Shown here: positions 1 to 14,409 of the stretch, one piece after another
How the letters are laid out: each line of letters opens with the position of its first letter
How positions within the stretch are numbered: the stretch's first letter is position 1
Assembly: GCA_003342895.1 (NCBI GenBank)
Contig: PTFA01000055.1
Location: forward strand, 4,249,382-4,313,381
DNA: 64,000 nt
Direction of reading: 5' to 3'
Source of the DNA: Casuarius casuarius
Taxonomy: Eukaryota > Chordata > Aves > Casuariiformes > Casuariidae
Made by a program: the position numbers and the translations under genes
Notes under the pieces: generated by a model
Told to the model about the DNA's origin: nothing
The model's input: the letters and a program-made list of their open reading frames with translations, nothing else
Databases searched by the model: none

Positions 1-420
1 TCTGTTTGCCCTAGTCTTTCCTGGCCAGAGCCAGGGCTTCCCTGTTATTTGTTGTAAAACACCGTGTTTATTTTATGGACATAATGTGGTTCTCAAAACT
101 GTGTGTTTGCGATACAAGGGTGCAGCCAGAGGCACTTAAGGTTTTTCCAAACTTATTTTTAAAATAGTTTTCTAACTTGCCTGCATCCCTATTCTGAGAG
201 CTTTTTGTCCCTCTTTCATATAAGGAACTAAAGGGTTTTTTTTTTGTTGTTGTTGTTTTTTAGAAGAAATCTTCTAGAAAAAAATATTTTTCCTCCAAAG
301 GAATTCTATCCCAGGCAAACAGTGAAAGATAGTTCCATATGTTGCTTGACTGAAAGGATAAAAAGTGTTCTGATAAAAGAAAAGTAGTGAAAGAAACTAA
401 ACAAAATATTCAGAAATATT

Positions 421-540
421 ATGGGAGCTACCCAACTGGACACAGTCCCAGGCAACCTGCTCTAGCTGACCCTGCTTTCAGCAGGTGCACTGGACCTGAT
501 CTCCAGAGGTCCCTTCCAACATCAACTGCTCCGTGATTCT
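421..540 (+). mobile_element. CR1 retrotransposon 3' end fragment
   Basis: The segment has the typical avian CR1 3' tail order: CTGGACACAGT, GCAACCTGCTCTAGCTGACC, CTGCTT, then ATCTCCAGAGGTCCCTTCCAAC and a final GTGATTCT, the terminal octamer-type unit. About 110 bp survive and they are diverged. It is a 5'-truncated dead copy, as most CR1 insertions are. Confidence 0.88.
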
Positions 541-3500
541 ACCTGCTGTAATCGAAAAGAAACAGAAGAGTCTTAGGTAACACAATATGAATTTTTTTCT
601 GATTTTAAGCTGTACATACTTTATAGCATCATAACCATTGACCAGATTTTCAACACAATTCTCTTCAGCAATTGAAAGAACTCTACACGTTTTAATATAT
701 ATTTTTAGAACTCCTGATACGCATTTCAATAGGAAAATTCATTTCTGACTTCCCTTTGGAAAGGAGCGGCTGGATCTAGAGAACTATCTTTGTGAATCTG
801 TCTTCATTTAACCAAGCTATTTGTATTGTTACATTTCGCCATTCTCAGACTGATATTGACAATGGGAAACAGTATAAACTTGGATTTTTCTTTCTTAGCA
901 ATATTTTAACAAAAACAATTCAAGTACCTAAATAATAGCACTGAATGCAACTTTTACATAATTTACATAACCATTTACATAACATTTGCACAACTGCCTT
1001 AAAAAAATTGGTCCAAGAAATTAAAGCTATAAAACTTGAATTTAAACCTTTAACTTGCTCTGAGAAACTGCGCAGAGCTTTTAAAAATATTTTACTTCAT
1101 TGAGCTGAAGAACCGCATTTTAATTTAAGCTTATCTAGCAAATATTAAGACCAGTATTTAAATTTGAAAAAATAAAAAAAAAAATGCTCCCTTAAATGCC
1201 TTTATCTTAAATGTGAAAAATTCCTCTCCATACAGAATCTGCCCTGTACATATCAGAAACATATTTTCCAAGAAATTGAATTTAAGCCACATGACTATGA
1301 AGCAGAGGGGAATGTTAAACCTGATTTGGAAAGAGCCCTTTAGAAATTCAGAATCCAGATGGTCAGCTGCATCTCAAGCAGCACTAATGCAAGTATGCAG
1401 ATATCTCCTTTGCCATACGACACAAATCATGCCTGTGCTGGTTTAGGGGCAACTGTGTAAACCAGCTCCCAGCTACAGGAGGAAGCAAGAAACACTGCCA
1501 CAGCTACCATCGTTTCCTCGCTGGGAACCTGGCTGGGGGAGAGCCCAGCCCCATCGCTCCGGAGGGCCATTTCCAGCCTCCAGGCTGCTCCAGGAGTTCC
1601 CCTTCCCTGCTGCATGCAGAAGCTCGAGCACCTCAGTTTTATGAAATCAAGGCACAAGGCTCCCGGGATAAGGACGGCTAAACCACTCTTGAGCTATGCC
1701 TATTACATAAAACTCCTTTACTCTTCTTTGTATGAGAACCTATTTTTGGTTGCCGACAGATTTTGACAAACTCCAGGTGTTTGGAGTGAAATTCCCCTTA
1801 ACAGATGTTTTCTGCAAACTGAATTTTTGGGAGACAGGTTAGCCAGAGTTCAGTGAATCAGGAGAATGTGATCAAAGGCACTTTCTGTTATTCCTGTGAA
1901 AATTCCCAAATAATAAACACCTGGAGGAAGGATGAAAAGGGGAAAAAAAATATCAATTGACATATGTACTTCAGAGGCTGAGTTTTCAGAGGACTTGGAT
2001 CAACTAATCTCTTCTGTCCCGTCTCAACTACCATGGGCCAGAAGGGTTGCAGGCATCACATATATGGTATGGTGGAGCATGGTAGCCCTGAAAACAATCA
2101 GCAATTGCTATTTCTTCTACAGCTAGACTGGATGGCAATCCCAAATACAGAGCAAGTATGTGTCTTTAACCACCAAGACTCTTCTTTATTATTATTACAG
2201 GATTGGTCTTGATTTTGCCTCCAAGTCTAGTACTAAGGCATAAGCAAACATGGCAATAAATCAGGGAGTGAAAGTAACCGAGTAGGAAAAGATTAAGACA
2301 GAAGTTAACTGAATCAGGAAAACAGGCAAGTAGGATAGGTATCAACGTGGCTAGCTAGCTAGGAAAAGGTGGGGTGGGCTGAAACAGTGAGAAATGTAGG
2401 AGAGGCTGCCAAAGGCAAGGACTGGATTGGAGCACAAGAAGATAAAAATATGTTGGACACAGAACCAGCTAAACCCACCAGATTATAACCCCCTAAGAAA
2501 CCTAAAACTGAATCTGGACTTCCAACAGCGCCTAACGGGAACTGCCCTGGAGGCAGCAAACGCTGAAGCTCTGCGCCCAGGTTCCTCCCTTTCCCTGTAC
2601 TCAGTGGTCCACACAGTGGTATTTGACAGTAGTAGGCCTAAAATTTTACTGCAGGTATGAGTTCTGTGTGACCTGCATTCTGCTTTCAAAGATACCTATC
2701 AAAATCAGGGTGGCCAACAACCGTGACAATCCAATGTTGTTTTATATTTCTGTTTTCTTCAAACTGAGTGCTATATAGTCTTGCTACGAAACTGTTTCAT
2801 TTAAATCTAGGGCTTTTAGAATGATCAAGTGTAAAATGTAATTTCATGAATGGATTAGTATTATAAGTGGTTTTAGTACTATTCTGCTTTTAAAATAGGC
2901 TATTTGCTATTTGATGATTTATATGGTCTTATATAAACTATTTCACTGAGTTTTATTAATAAGTATAATTGAATTCCAAAATTACTGTTTGACACTTGAT
3001 CACTTACAAATCTGAATGATGAGAAAATGAGCATAAGTAGCAACTGGGGAAAAAAAGGAATAATAATAAAGCCAGTATATTATGATAAATTGTCATTTTA
3101 TCAAAAACATGATCTGCCTCTCAACTATCCTTTAATTCAGTCATTAGTGAATATCAGATCATCACAGAGTAGAGCACACTTTTTGAAATATTTAGTGCAT
3201 GTGTCAGCAAGACGTTACATACAAAGCATTGCCTGCAAATTTCAGATAGTCAATAGTAGTTTCAAGGCAAGAATTATTATTTCACCTGACGATAATTTTT
3301 TTTTTTTTTTAAATCAGCCAGAAATATTTCTCTCTTCACATTTGTCTAATGTTGCTTGAAGGTGTTAATCCATGAACAATGTGTTACTTTAGGTTTCCTA
3401 AGAAATCAGTCTGGATTTTGGAATTTTGATTTTACATGCCTATTAACCACTTCCGTAAAGCAATACGATAAGATTTTTTCCCCAGAAAAAGCTATCCAAA

Positions 3501-6500
3501 TTAAATTGCATATGTAGTGTTGGACTGACTGAAGTCAGACATACTATGTGGTAAAGCAGATCAATAAAAAAAATTTAAGCAAGTATAAAGTGCTTAAGAA
3601 ATTCCCACACTAAACTGCTCATGGATCATCACAGCGATGAACAGCAAAAACTAAGCAGGCTTTAACATAAAAAAATGCAAACTAAAATATAAGGTAAAAA
3701 ATATATACTGTTAAACCTTTTCACTTTGAGGTACTACATTAGTGCCTAATTTGAAGCTAATGGATTTTAGTGGAATTACGTGCTTAACTTCTTGTACATT
3801 TTGCATTATCTTGTTGAGTCAAGGTCATAACTTTTACTTCATGTTGCCTTGATATATAGTAAAAATAAACACCTCTGATGAGCACAGATACAGCTTCCCA
3901 TAGAAAAGCAATTCAATTTTTGTAACTTGCAGTTTTCTCAAGTCTTTTTGCACAAAAACTCCCCAGAGTTGCCCTGGAAAGGAAGATCTCCCACTCACAT
4001 TGCTGGTGCAGTATTGACCATGGCAGCCAGCACGGTGGGACAGCGCCCAGGCTTGGTGCGAGGGGTGGCACACTTCGGGGACATTCCCAGGAGCAAGGAT
4101 GGGCAGGATTTCACCAGGTTTGTCTCCCCCCACCCTTTGCTATCCCAGCTGGCTTCAGACCCTCAGATACCCCGTTGCGTGCTGCTGCCAGACTCCGAAG
4201 CATGCTGGACATGTCGTGTTTCCTACTACAAAAACTTCACTCTGATGGTCTGCTAGAAAGCATCATTTCAACATAATTTCAGACACTTTCTACTGGGGGT
4301 GGGGAATGGAGGGAGTGCACAAAAAAATGAATGTTTTAAGGCTATGGCACCCAGAGCAGCCTCGTATGGATACATACAGTCAGTGATACTTGGCCTCGAG
4401 GCCAGAGTGACCCTTGCCCATGATTATAAAGGATTCCAACCCAACAGCCTTGCAAACATCTCAGTTCAGAAAACAAACAAAAACAAAAGCAAAGAGACCA
4501 CCCACAGACCTACAACACAGACTTTGTTTACTATCATAAAAATACAGTTATAATTTTTAGCGGCCAACTTAATGAGCTTCACTGCTGAAGAATCTAAAGA
4601 GCAGATTTTAGGAAGAATAAATACAGAAGAAAATAAATATATTTTTCCAGAACAGATTATCTTAACACTAATACAACACACATGGTAAAGTGCTGAATAT
4701 CTCTGAAACTGACAACTGCCATGAGCACATGAAAACTTCTGAGGATGAAAAACTTCAAATGAAAAGAGGAATTTTTAAAGTAATGCTCCATATAGTCTAG
4801 AAGGATCAAGAGTATCTAAAACCAGGGATTACATTAAAAATCCTGGAATCCCAGCCAGCACTGGAAAGTATTTATAATGATTTTATCACACATTAGTAAC
4901 AGATTCGGAAGGTGATATTTTGATCTTAAACTGCAATAAGACTTACTAAAAGATAGAATTAAGAGTCAGTAGCCGAAGCTACAAGAAATTATCCTCCAAA
5001 AATAAGCTTTTTTTTTCCTCTCATGAAAAGAGCATGTAAGTGTATTATTTTAGGAAGCAGCTAATGTAAGAACTCCAGAAAAATTGAGTCTTTGAGCCAT
5101 AAAGCATCCCCTTCAAATCTCTTAATTCAACATATTGCTAAAGTAGGGAAGACATTTCCTATATTTTCAATTAATAGCTTCTGAAAGGGTTATTTCATAC
5201 CTTTTTCCACACACTTTCCCACAATACCAAGTATGCCAACAGATGTTGCTAACTACTAAACCAGCTAAAAACCATCAGTTGCCTTTTTTTTTTTTTTTCT
5301 TCTCCTTTCCCCTCTTCCTCCTGCTATTGCTGTTTTTCCTATTGCATGCTAAACCTGGAAATGACGAAAGGCCCTATGGCTGATTACCTTGATGTAGCTA
5401 TTTTCTAGCCTACTTTTTGTGTGTATTTTAAATGCCATCTTTCATTATTCCTCCCGCACGGAGGAACTGACAGAAGAATGCCATTTGATCAGTCTATATT
5501 GTACTTTGGGGGGAATTTCAGTGTTGCGACTCCCTGTAGGTTATCCTATACGCCAGTATTCCCACAGCCAGGCACATGCCAAGGCAGTCTGAATGTTTTC
5601 ATAAAGAGTTTCAGTGCTATTTCTGTGAGAAGACTTCAGGAAGGGCCTGTAATGACTGGGGTTCACATACTCTGATTCTGTTTTGTCATCAGGAGCAGTT
5701 GTCTTCATCCAAAATAAACTTGAACAGATTATTCAGAGCAACAGTTGTTTTTTCAAAGAGAGAGATTTATATTTGAATTAAAAAAACCCAAAAAACGATG
5801 TTGATTAGCTAGGCATTAGGTAGATAATTCTATACCTTCCAATTCAAATTAAATGCACAGCATATTGTCTTCCAGGTCTTTTCAGGTTTCAGCTAATAGT
5901 TTAGGTTACCATATACACACATGCTGTGCAATATCCACTATATGAGAACCTATCATAAAAAAGGCTTAGTCAGTCAGTAATTAGCAAATTCCCCTCTCAA
6001 CATAATTAAGTGTCTTGCTAGGAAGCATCCATATGGAGATAACAGAGGCCAATAACAGATATTACATCCCTCAAGTCCAAGAGCAGCACGCAGCTAGAAA
6101 TTTCATATACCAAAGGACTGGAGCAAGGCCAATCTTTTTAATGGTCAAAGATAGGTGGATGTACAAATGCATTTGTGCAAAACACCATGTTGCATTGCAA
6201 ATGCCTGGGACATCACAGATTTTACCATCTGTTTAACTGGATGAGCCACAGATGTTCAAAACCTCCATGTGAGTTGAGTCTAGAAGCTGTATACAGTATT
6301 CAGATCATCACAGGCAAAGATATTAAAAATCCAGGCCTTGATTTAATTTAAAAGTGGTTTCAAGCATAATTTGGATTTTATAGCTTTTCTCTGTGATGAT
6401 CATTTGTACACGTACTTTAAATATCTACTCACCACACTAATCTCGCATTAGGATGTGTTTTACTGAGAGCACAGAAAGTAAAAAACACTTTTTGTCTTCT

Positions 6501-9500
6501 TTTCTATAGCACTTCACTCATGAAGCAGGAAAGAGGGGGGAGAAGGACATAATGCAAACTCATTGGCTATATATGAATGAAACTGCAATCTTTCACATTA
6601 GTGCGCAGATCTCAAAAAGCTTGCGGGGGGAGGAGGGTAGCTCAGATCTCTAGATAATAGGATACAGAATAGACAGAATCCATTTCAACTTAGCTGTTAA
6701 ATATGTTGGATTAAAAATAAATAAATAGTTTTGATACATATTTTCCCCATAATAAAATCTTATATTTAAAATTTAAAAACAGCAAACAAAATCATTCACA
6801 TCTCCAAAATTCAACTTTTAAAAGCATACGTATTATAAGCACAACCACATACTTGCTGGCTCTGGTTTGGTGGTGTCATTATATCACATGCAAAACATTT
6901 ATTTTTACATGGTAGAAAAGCTACATAGTTTTCACAGGGAGCTTACTGTTAAATAAGGGCCTACATTTTCAAAACTGTAAGACAGCAATGAGCAAAAATT
7001 AAAAAAAAAAAAAAATGTGCAAAAAGGTTTGACCACAGGGAAAAACAGCTATCACTGAAGACTTGGTAAGCTGCATATTAAAATTCAGCGTAGCAAGATC
7101 AGCAGCATTCCTCTCTGCGACCGTATCTGAAGGCTTAAGATATAGGAGAGTTGTCTGGGATAAAAACAACCGCAGTCAAGCACAGATTCAGTGAATCTGG
7201 TTCTGTGGAATGCACATCCCTTTTAGTCTCAAAATTCTTGTTTTCCTGTGAAACTGGGCATAAAACAGCTTTCAAGCTTTGCCAGCTCAGTTTCCACAGC
7301 AAACTCAGCAGGTCCTAGGAGCTTCCCACCTAGATCCTTGTCTATCACAGGCCATAAAGCCACATCCGTTTTAGCCCTCCACTTCAGCTCCTGAGCTGCC
7401 CTCAAGCCACCTACAAACACACATCACGCACAAAGGAAATATTTGTCATCCACATCCAAAAAGTATACTGAACTAATTCATAATACACAAACAGCTGTTC
7501 CTCTCCTTTTATCATCTTTTCAGATCTATTACTGAACTGGAATTATTTCATTTCCGAGCTGTAGCAGCCTCCAAAGAGCATACTTGCAGTCCTTACTGAG
7601 AGCCTCTGACCATGACAATTCAAAAAAGCTTTGGTCTATGTAGGTTTGGCAGAAGCGGAGAGATAGATGAGATCACACTCAAGATACGATGTACCAAGGC
7701 GGCTGACAGACTATCTGTGGGCTGTAACTCAGATTCCAAGCGATAGCAAATCGGAGCTTTGCTAGCTCTCGGCTCACTGACGGGTAGAACTTGTGAGCAT
7801 ATTATTTAATGCAAAAGACAAAGACGATTTCTCATACAGAGAACATTGAATTCACCATACAGGAGCCAGCAGCTATGTTACTGAGGGAGAACATTGGTAT
7901 GATAGCTCAAAAATTTAAATACATTTGTTTTCTATTTTGAGTAGCAGCATTTTCATTTGAGGAAAGCAAGCTGGAACACGAACAGGTTATTACTTTTTCA
8001 GATGCACAAAGCTCAGATCCTGACACAAAGAAACCATGCCCTTGAAAATGTAAATACATGCAAATAATCTGTATAGTTTCTGCTTAAGGCATTTTCAACA
8101 TATATACAAATGTCAATGTTCAGCTACCATGAACATTCACACACGCAACTTTGAAGTGTATTTTAGCTGCAGAACATTCACCACAGAAGCGTCCGTAAAA
8201 AGTGACCGCAAAGACAAAATTAGACAAGCTGGACAAAAGCTACTTCATTAGTAATATTATCTGAAGATTCTCTTCCTCCCTCACACAAGCAAAACTGCAT
8301 TGCGCACTTTGTTTAAAATTATAAAACAACATTTTAAAGACACCTTAAAAACATTCATTTGAACAACTAATTTTAGCTTCAACATTCCCTATTTTTCCCT
8401 TTGGTTCCTTCTTATTCCTAAATACGATTGGAACTCGTTTTTTTTTTTCTTCAAGTTTCCCCACACACACCTTTTACATGTGTGGAGTGAACTACTGGGA
8501 GACACAGATATCACAGATATACTCTTATGCTGTCTTAAGAGGATATAAGGATATAATACCTTACTGCAGCAATGCGATTACCCACGTTTTGGGGGGGAGG
8601 GGGAGTGCAATAGCTCAGTGATCAGCCTGGTAGAAAGCAACATCTCTCCCATTTAAAAAGAGAAAAAAAAGAGAGAGAAAGAAAAGATTTTTGGTTGAAC
8701 TTGACCTATTTATTTTCAAGCCCTAGAATATATTTTATATTGTACATAGTTAATTCAGTAATGTAAATAGACCACTGTAAACAAAAGAGAAGAAAAAGTT
8801 CAGTGTACATTTAGGCAAAGTAAAATTCTACTCTTTCTTGTGAACTGCAGATTTCTGCATATAAGCTCTGTATCATTTGTATGAAATATTATAACATTAA
8901 ACCCACAACAATCCAGTGGTATCACTACATTCTTCTGTGAAGCAAAAGTATTTTAAAACTGTAAAACTGAGGAACACCAGAGTATTTACTCCTGAGATAA
9001 GCAGTGCCTGATTCAAAGTCACTTACTATTATCATTGAAATAATATTACATAGCAACAGTAACAGAAGGCCCTCCACTAATTTTGACCTGTGCTTAATTC
9101 CCAGAGCTGCCATGAATTATTAGCAGGAGCAGGGGCATGCACTAGCTGCCCTACCAAGCGATGATCTGTGCCTTTCAGTGATTTTTTAGGATCAATTCTC
9201 TGTCAGCTGCCTACATGAAGGACCTGCCAGTGGTACATGCATAAGCTGCATGCCATGGATGAAACAGGGACAGTTTACAGAAGACAAAACTTGTTTTTCT
9301 GTTTTGTAGCTTTGGGGGCAGGGATTTCCTCATACAACTGGCATCTGGTGCAAGTGGCACAAAATGGAAGAAATGTTTCACTGGCTGCAAATGGCTTACT
9401 GGAGGTTGTAACACAGAGAAAAAGCAGGACATAACTGCAGCCAGTACTGTAGTTCTGTAATGAGCAGACATAGTTCTGAATATTTGTGAGCAAAATGTTT

Positions 9501-11935
9501 ACAAAAATATTTTCCAAAACATGTTGCAAAGTTTTTATATTAATTATCTTGCTGGAATGGATACCTGAACTTACACTGCTGATTCACTAGCAAAGCATCA
9601 GACCTTAGAGTTTAAAGGGAAGTTTAAAGGGGTTTTGGTTTTTTTTTGTTTTTAGAAGATCTTCCAAATTACATATAAAAGCATTTAACACTGTTCCTTC
9701 CTATCAGTCTTACATTAGCAGATGAACACACAAAATTTACCTGCTCAAGGTAGTACCTTGAGTTTTACTGGGTGAGTTGCATGCACTGGTGTTTGGACTG
9801 AGCAGATAAATTAACATAATCGTGAACAAAACGTTTCCTTCAGGAAGGGCCATTATAGCCAAGCAGGCACTGAACTATGAATTAGGGAATTCGGGAAGCT
9901 CCTACATGAGAAGCAGCAGTGTTCAGCACAAGCGAATTCCACGCAATTCAGGTAGATAATTACCTTTGGTACAATATATCTATACCGCTTCTGGGATCAA
10001 ACGTGTCCTAAGGGAGACCTCCACTGCCCTAGCTCTTTGCTACAAGTATTTCTAATACAACACTATCTTGTAGCCCTGTCCTAGGATTTTCTTCCCTCCT
10101 AAGTTGCTGACTTGCTGTGACTGGCCCAAGGTTATGTTTAAACCGTATGTACTTCCATCTTGTGTCTACTATCCTGTTTAGTTTATAATCTCTTAAGGGC
10201 AGGGACTGCCTTTTACTACTTGTTTGAACAGCATCCAGCACAATAGAGCTTTGATCCAGCCTGCAGGCAGTGCTCGCACTAATGTTAGGTTCCAAATCTC
10301 ACCTACAGAATTTAAATCAACTACGTCGCAGTTCCTGGAAACATGCTATCAACAGTATTGAAGCAGCGCATGTACTCAGCTACAGCAAAAGACCAGTTTT
10401 CCCCATTAATCCCCTTGGGATTATGGCATATACACTGCCATAAGAAACTCACTTAAAAAATATGCAAGCTTTTTTCCATAGATTAGTCTCTCATTTTTGT
10501 TGAGCATAGGGACAGTAAAGGAGCATGTTCAGATGTAAATATCCTGACTCAATTAAAAAAAGTCATGGCAGAGATAATATTTGTTGAAAAAAAAGTGACA
10601 AGTCATGTGACTGTTCAGACCACAATACCACATTCTCCAAGTTTAATACCTCCCCAAGGTGTTTCCTTGTGTTTTGCATACATCATAAGAACTATGCATC
10701 TACAAAACATCTAAGAAAACTACTTGGGATTTATTTCAGAAATATCCATAGTATAAACTGGTTTTTTTCCCCTATAATTCAGTGACTCACTAAAAGCATA
10801 CTATCTCAGTCAAATGAATTTCACTGTGGATTAGGTCTTACATTACACGTATATTTACTACACTTGACAGCTAAAGGTTGAGCTGGAGAAAGTTATCTCG
10901 AATACTATCTGAATGAAACACAACACTTCTGTTTAACTTCATAAAACNATTTAGAGGAATTAAGTTTATTTTGCTGAGCCACATGTAACAAAAGCGATTG
11001 CGACAGTATTACTATAGTCTTCACTTCTACTTTATTATAGTCAGTTTAATCTTGCTTAACTCCATGCATTACAGCGTAAGATGTGCAAGCAGTAATACTG
11101 CGTTCACTACAGAACACACTACACGTAATTGACCATTTGGAAAAACATGCATATGCACTCCTTATAAGAAGAAATTTGATAGGCATAAAGCTGCTAATAG
11201 AGAAGAAATTGTTTTACTTCATTATTAACCATAAATTCAATAGCTAAAAAACTTACTTTAGAAGTTGAAAATGTAGCCAAACACTATGTAAAATAAGTAT
11301 TTAACAATAGGATATAAGCATATTGCTAAATTGCATTCCTCTTTTTCTATTACAGGTTCAAAAAAAGAATTTCTTTGCTAACAAAAAAAATACTGCAGAA
11401 GTTTTACAAATGGATTTTATATCCCTGGAAGCTATAATAATCATTAGAAAAAGTCAGCTGTCTGAAGAACATTTACTATTTTAAAATTATTTACTCACAT
11501 AAATCCGTCTGAAAAAGCTATGGCTTCAAGAAGGAAAGCTAATAAGAAACAGCATAAGCTTAAATTCTGCTAGCAGAAAGTATGTACTTAGTATAACCCA
11601 AGCTATTTACCCACAAACGCTGGTTTTATTACATCACACAATGAAATGGTGTTTCCATTGGAAAAGCAAGCAACGTGGAAAGTTCCTTGCACAAACTAAT
11701 GCATGTATAGTACTGAATATGACCTTGTAGCGTTTACTAGAGATGTAGAGCACTAGCTTAGTAGCTTTCTAGTTTCTGATTTCAATCTGCTGCTCTATTG
11801 TTTTAAGCCTCTGTTGCACCGAAGTAACACTCCACAATCTCAGGAAACCGACGAGGGAGTCACTGTGATAACTCCATCTGATTAAACCTGCAGATCCTGA
11901 GCAGCATTTCCCACTGTTTTAATTCACTGCTAGTA

Positions 11936-11993
11936 GGGGGTTTTTTGTTGGTTTTTTTTTTTTTTTGGGGGGGGGGGTAGGGGTTTTTTTTTT
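11936..11993. repeat. G/T homopolymer cluster
   Basis: Alternating runs of G and T, including an 11-base G run at 11967-11977 and T runs of 9 to 15 bases. Low-complexity DNA, prone to length error in assemblies. Confidence 0.85.
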
Positions 11994-14391
11994 AAGTGAA
12001 CTCTAACATGCTGGCATTTAGCTTGCTACAAAAACAACTCCTAAAGATTAAGGAAAGCACCATATAAAAAAACCACTGAGTTACACTTACAATTGTATAA
12101 AGTACTGGATGTTAACACTGTCCTGCTTCTTATTGCTATGTCTGTTTCTATTTAGAGGAGATGGGGGAAGGGGAAAAAGAAAGGAGGGTGTTTCTTTATT
12201 CTACTGTAAACTAATATTTCTATGCATTCCTTCAATATTTCAACCACCATTGCTATTATACAATGTACAAACTATATGAAAATGTAAGACACCATATGCC
12301 TTGATTAGACACAAATGAGGTGTAATGCAGCATCAGTATATTTTATTATAGAAGTACAAGGAATATGGGGATCAAACAGCCCTTTTCAGAAATGATTGAA
12401 CCCCAAATGCACTAAGCACATGCAACGGCATGAAACTGTGTTAACCCTAGCAAGAGAAGAGCTACAAGGTTAACTGTACTTGATCTCATACAGCACAGAA
12501 TCTCAAGTGTTAGCTGCTAATGAACTATTTCCTAAACACAAGCATTCTTGCTTACGGTATGTAATTAACTGAGAGTTGAAAAAGTCAAAATTACTCACAG
12601 ACTCCTGAAGATGCAATAGCAAACTATCTAAGACAGGAAATTCCAGTGCAATATTATAAAACAAGTAGGAATAAACATGCATAAAGTCAGGAACTGACAG
12701 GCCTCGGGATTACTGCAACTGTAGGAATCATGCTCATGCATGCTGCGCTATAATTTATGAAACTGAGCCCAGGAAGCAAGCAGTCAGTTAGCTCCTCCTA
12801 ACAAGTCCAACTGGCTACGAGAAGCTGGAAGGGCTGCACAGAACAATGAAGAGGAGCTATCCCACATATTAATCTGCTTATCTAGGATTGCTTTCTGTGT
12901 AGAGGGAGGGAAACCCGAAACAAGGCAGGCGCGCGGGGCGGGGGGGAAATCACAGCTTCGCTGTTCAAACAGCAGAATAATTTCAATCAAACAAATCTCC
13001 CATTGCACTCAGACAGCTAGTACTATATTTGAATATGCGTAACATCAGCTGAAATGTTTCAGAAGAGAGCCATCCTCCTAATGAGTTGATTTTTTCACAT
13101 TATTGACAGAAAACTATGCAAACTGGATTTGTGTTTCATATGCAATTGCTTCAGTGCTCTCCTGCTTTTAATTTAAATATAATGCTACTGCTTAATGTGA
13201 GATATTCTTCTATAAATCTGATTAGAGCAGGTTTTTATTCAGACCACAGGTGCCCATTCAGTACATTAATCAGCAGCCCTTGCAACAAAGCCACCTGCAT
13301 GGCCATAGTGTAAAAAAATACAAGGTTTAAGATTTAAGAGACTATCATTTTCCATGGAGATAGGGGGACGAACAAGAGTCAGTGTCTTCAATTAATAAAC
13401 AAAAAAGAAACACTAAAACAATCCAAGACAGACTAAGATTCACACACTAGAGCATATGACGCCAAGGTTGTCTTTCCTGGGAAATCCCATGGTTTTGAAA
13501 GGTGGTTTTGATCCAATTTGCAGTGAACATCATTTTGACATTTTCTGCTAAACATTTTTCCAAAGTGCTTTGGATTAACAAAAACCACTTTTTTCAATTC
13601 AAACTCATTTTTTAAAAATATAAAATATATAGTTTCATTTGATGAAAAATGCTTAGGGATTTAACAAGATCAGAGTCAATGTTGACCTTAGAGAACTATC
13701 TTCTTCTACACGTGCCAAGTGAATGCTCCATGCTCATACATTTCTATTTACTCAAGCAAGAAACGAGACAATCTTTAGTAAAGAATAATAAAAAACAGGT
13801 ACACTATTTTTGAAAAGAGCTGTCAGCCTCTTCTTATGGAAATCATGGTAATGCTGTATGAAAAAAAAAGGTACTGTGGGGTGAATGAATGAATTTTAAA
13901 GCATGAATTTTGAAAGGGTGAAAACAGCTTGGCTGTTTTTTTTCTTTTAAATCCCTTTTACATAAAGTTATTTCTTCACATTTTTTTCCTTTTTCTCCTT
14001 CCTCTTGTAATCCATGCTTTAATCATTTCAGAAATCTCCTTGGCAAAATACATGTTATTAAACCCCCTCCAGTGTTTGCAGTCAGGACACTCATATTCAC
14101 CAGCTACTATAGATATTTTGCAGCTTTAGATATTTACCCAGAAGACTTTTAGTAGCTGCAGATGACCATCTGGACCACCTTTTCCTGCTGGGCATCATTA
14201 CTTGAATTAGAGAAACGGAAGCCTTTAATCTCATGAATCAGGTCTTTTTGCATACCTAAGCAGTCTCCTCCCCAGGTCTCCAATCTATCACTACATGCAG
14301 TTAATCATGAGCTATTTCTGCATTGCCTCCCTTTAATGCCTCTTGATGAAAAATTACAATGCAAAAAACCAACATGCTGAAAGTTCACTGT

Positions 14392-14409
14392 GTGTGTATA
14401 TATATATAT
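14392..14409. repeat. (GT)n(AT)n microsatellite
   Basis: A short GTGTGT run changes into an ATATAT run. Simple sequence, no gene context. Confidence 0.8.

Noticed and set aside
1427..1680. GC-richer patch, considered as an LTR or exon
   Set aside because: The opening 'tgctggttt' recalls some avian LTRs, but the following sequence does not support one, and no splice-bounded conserved reading was found.
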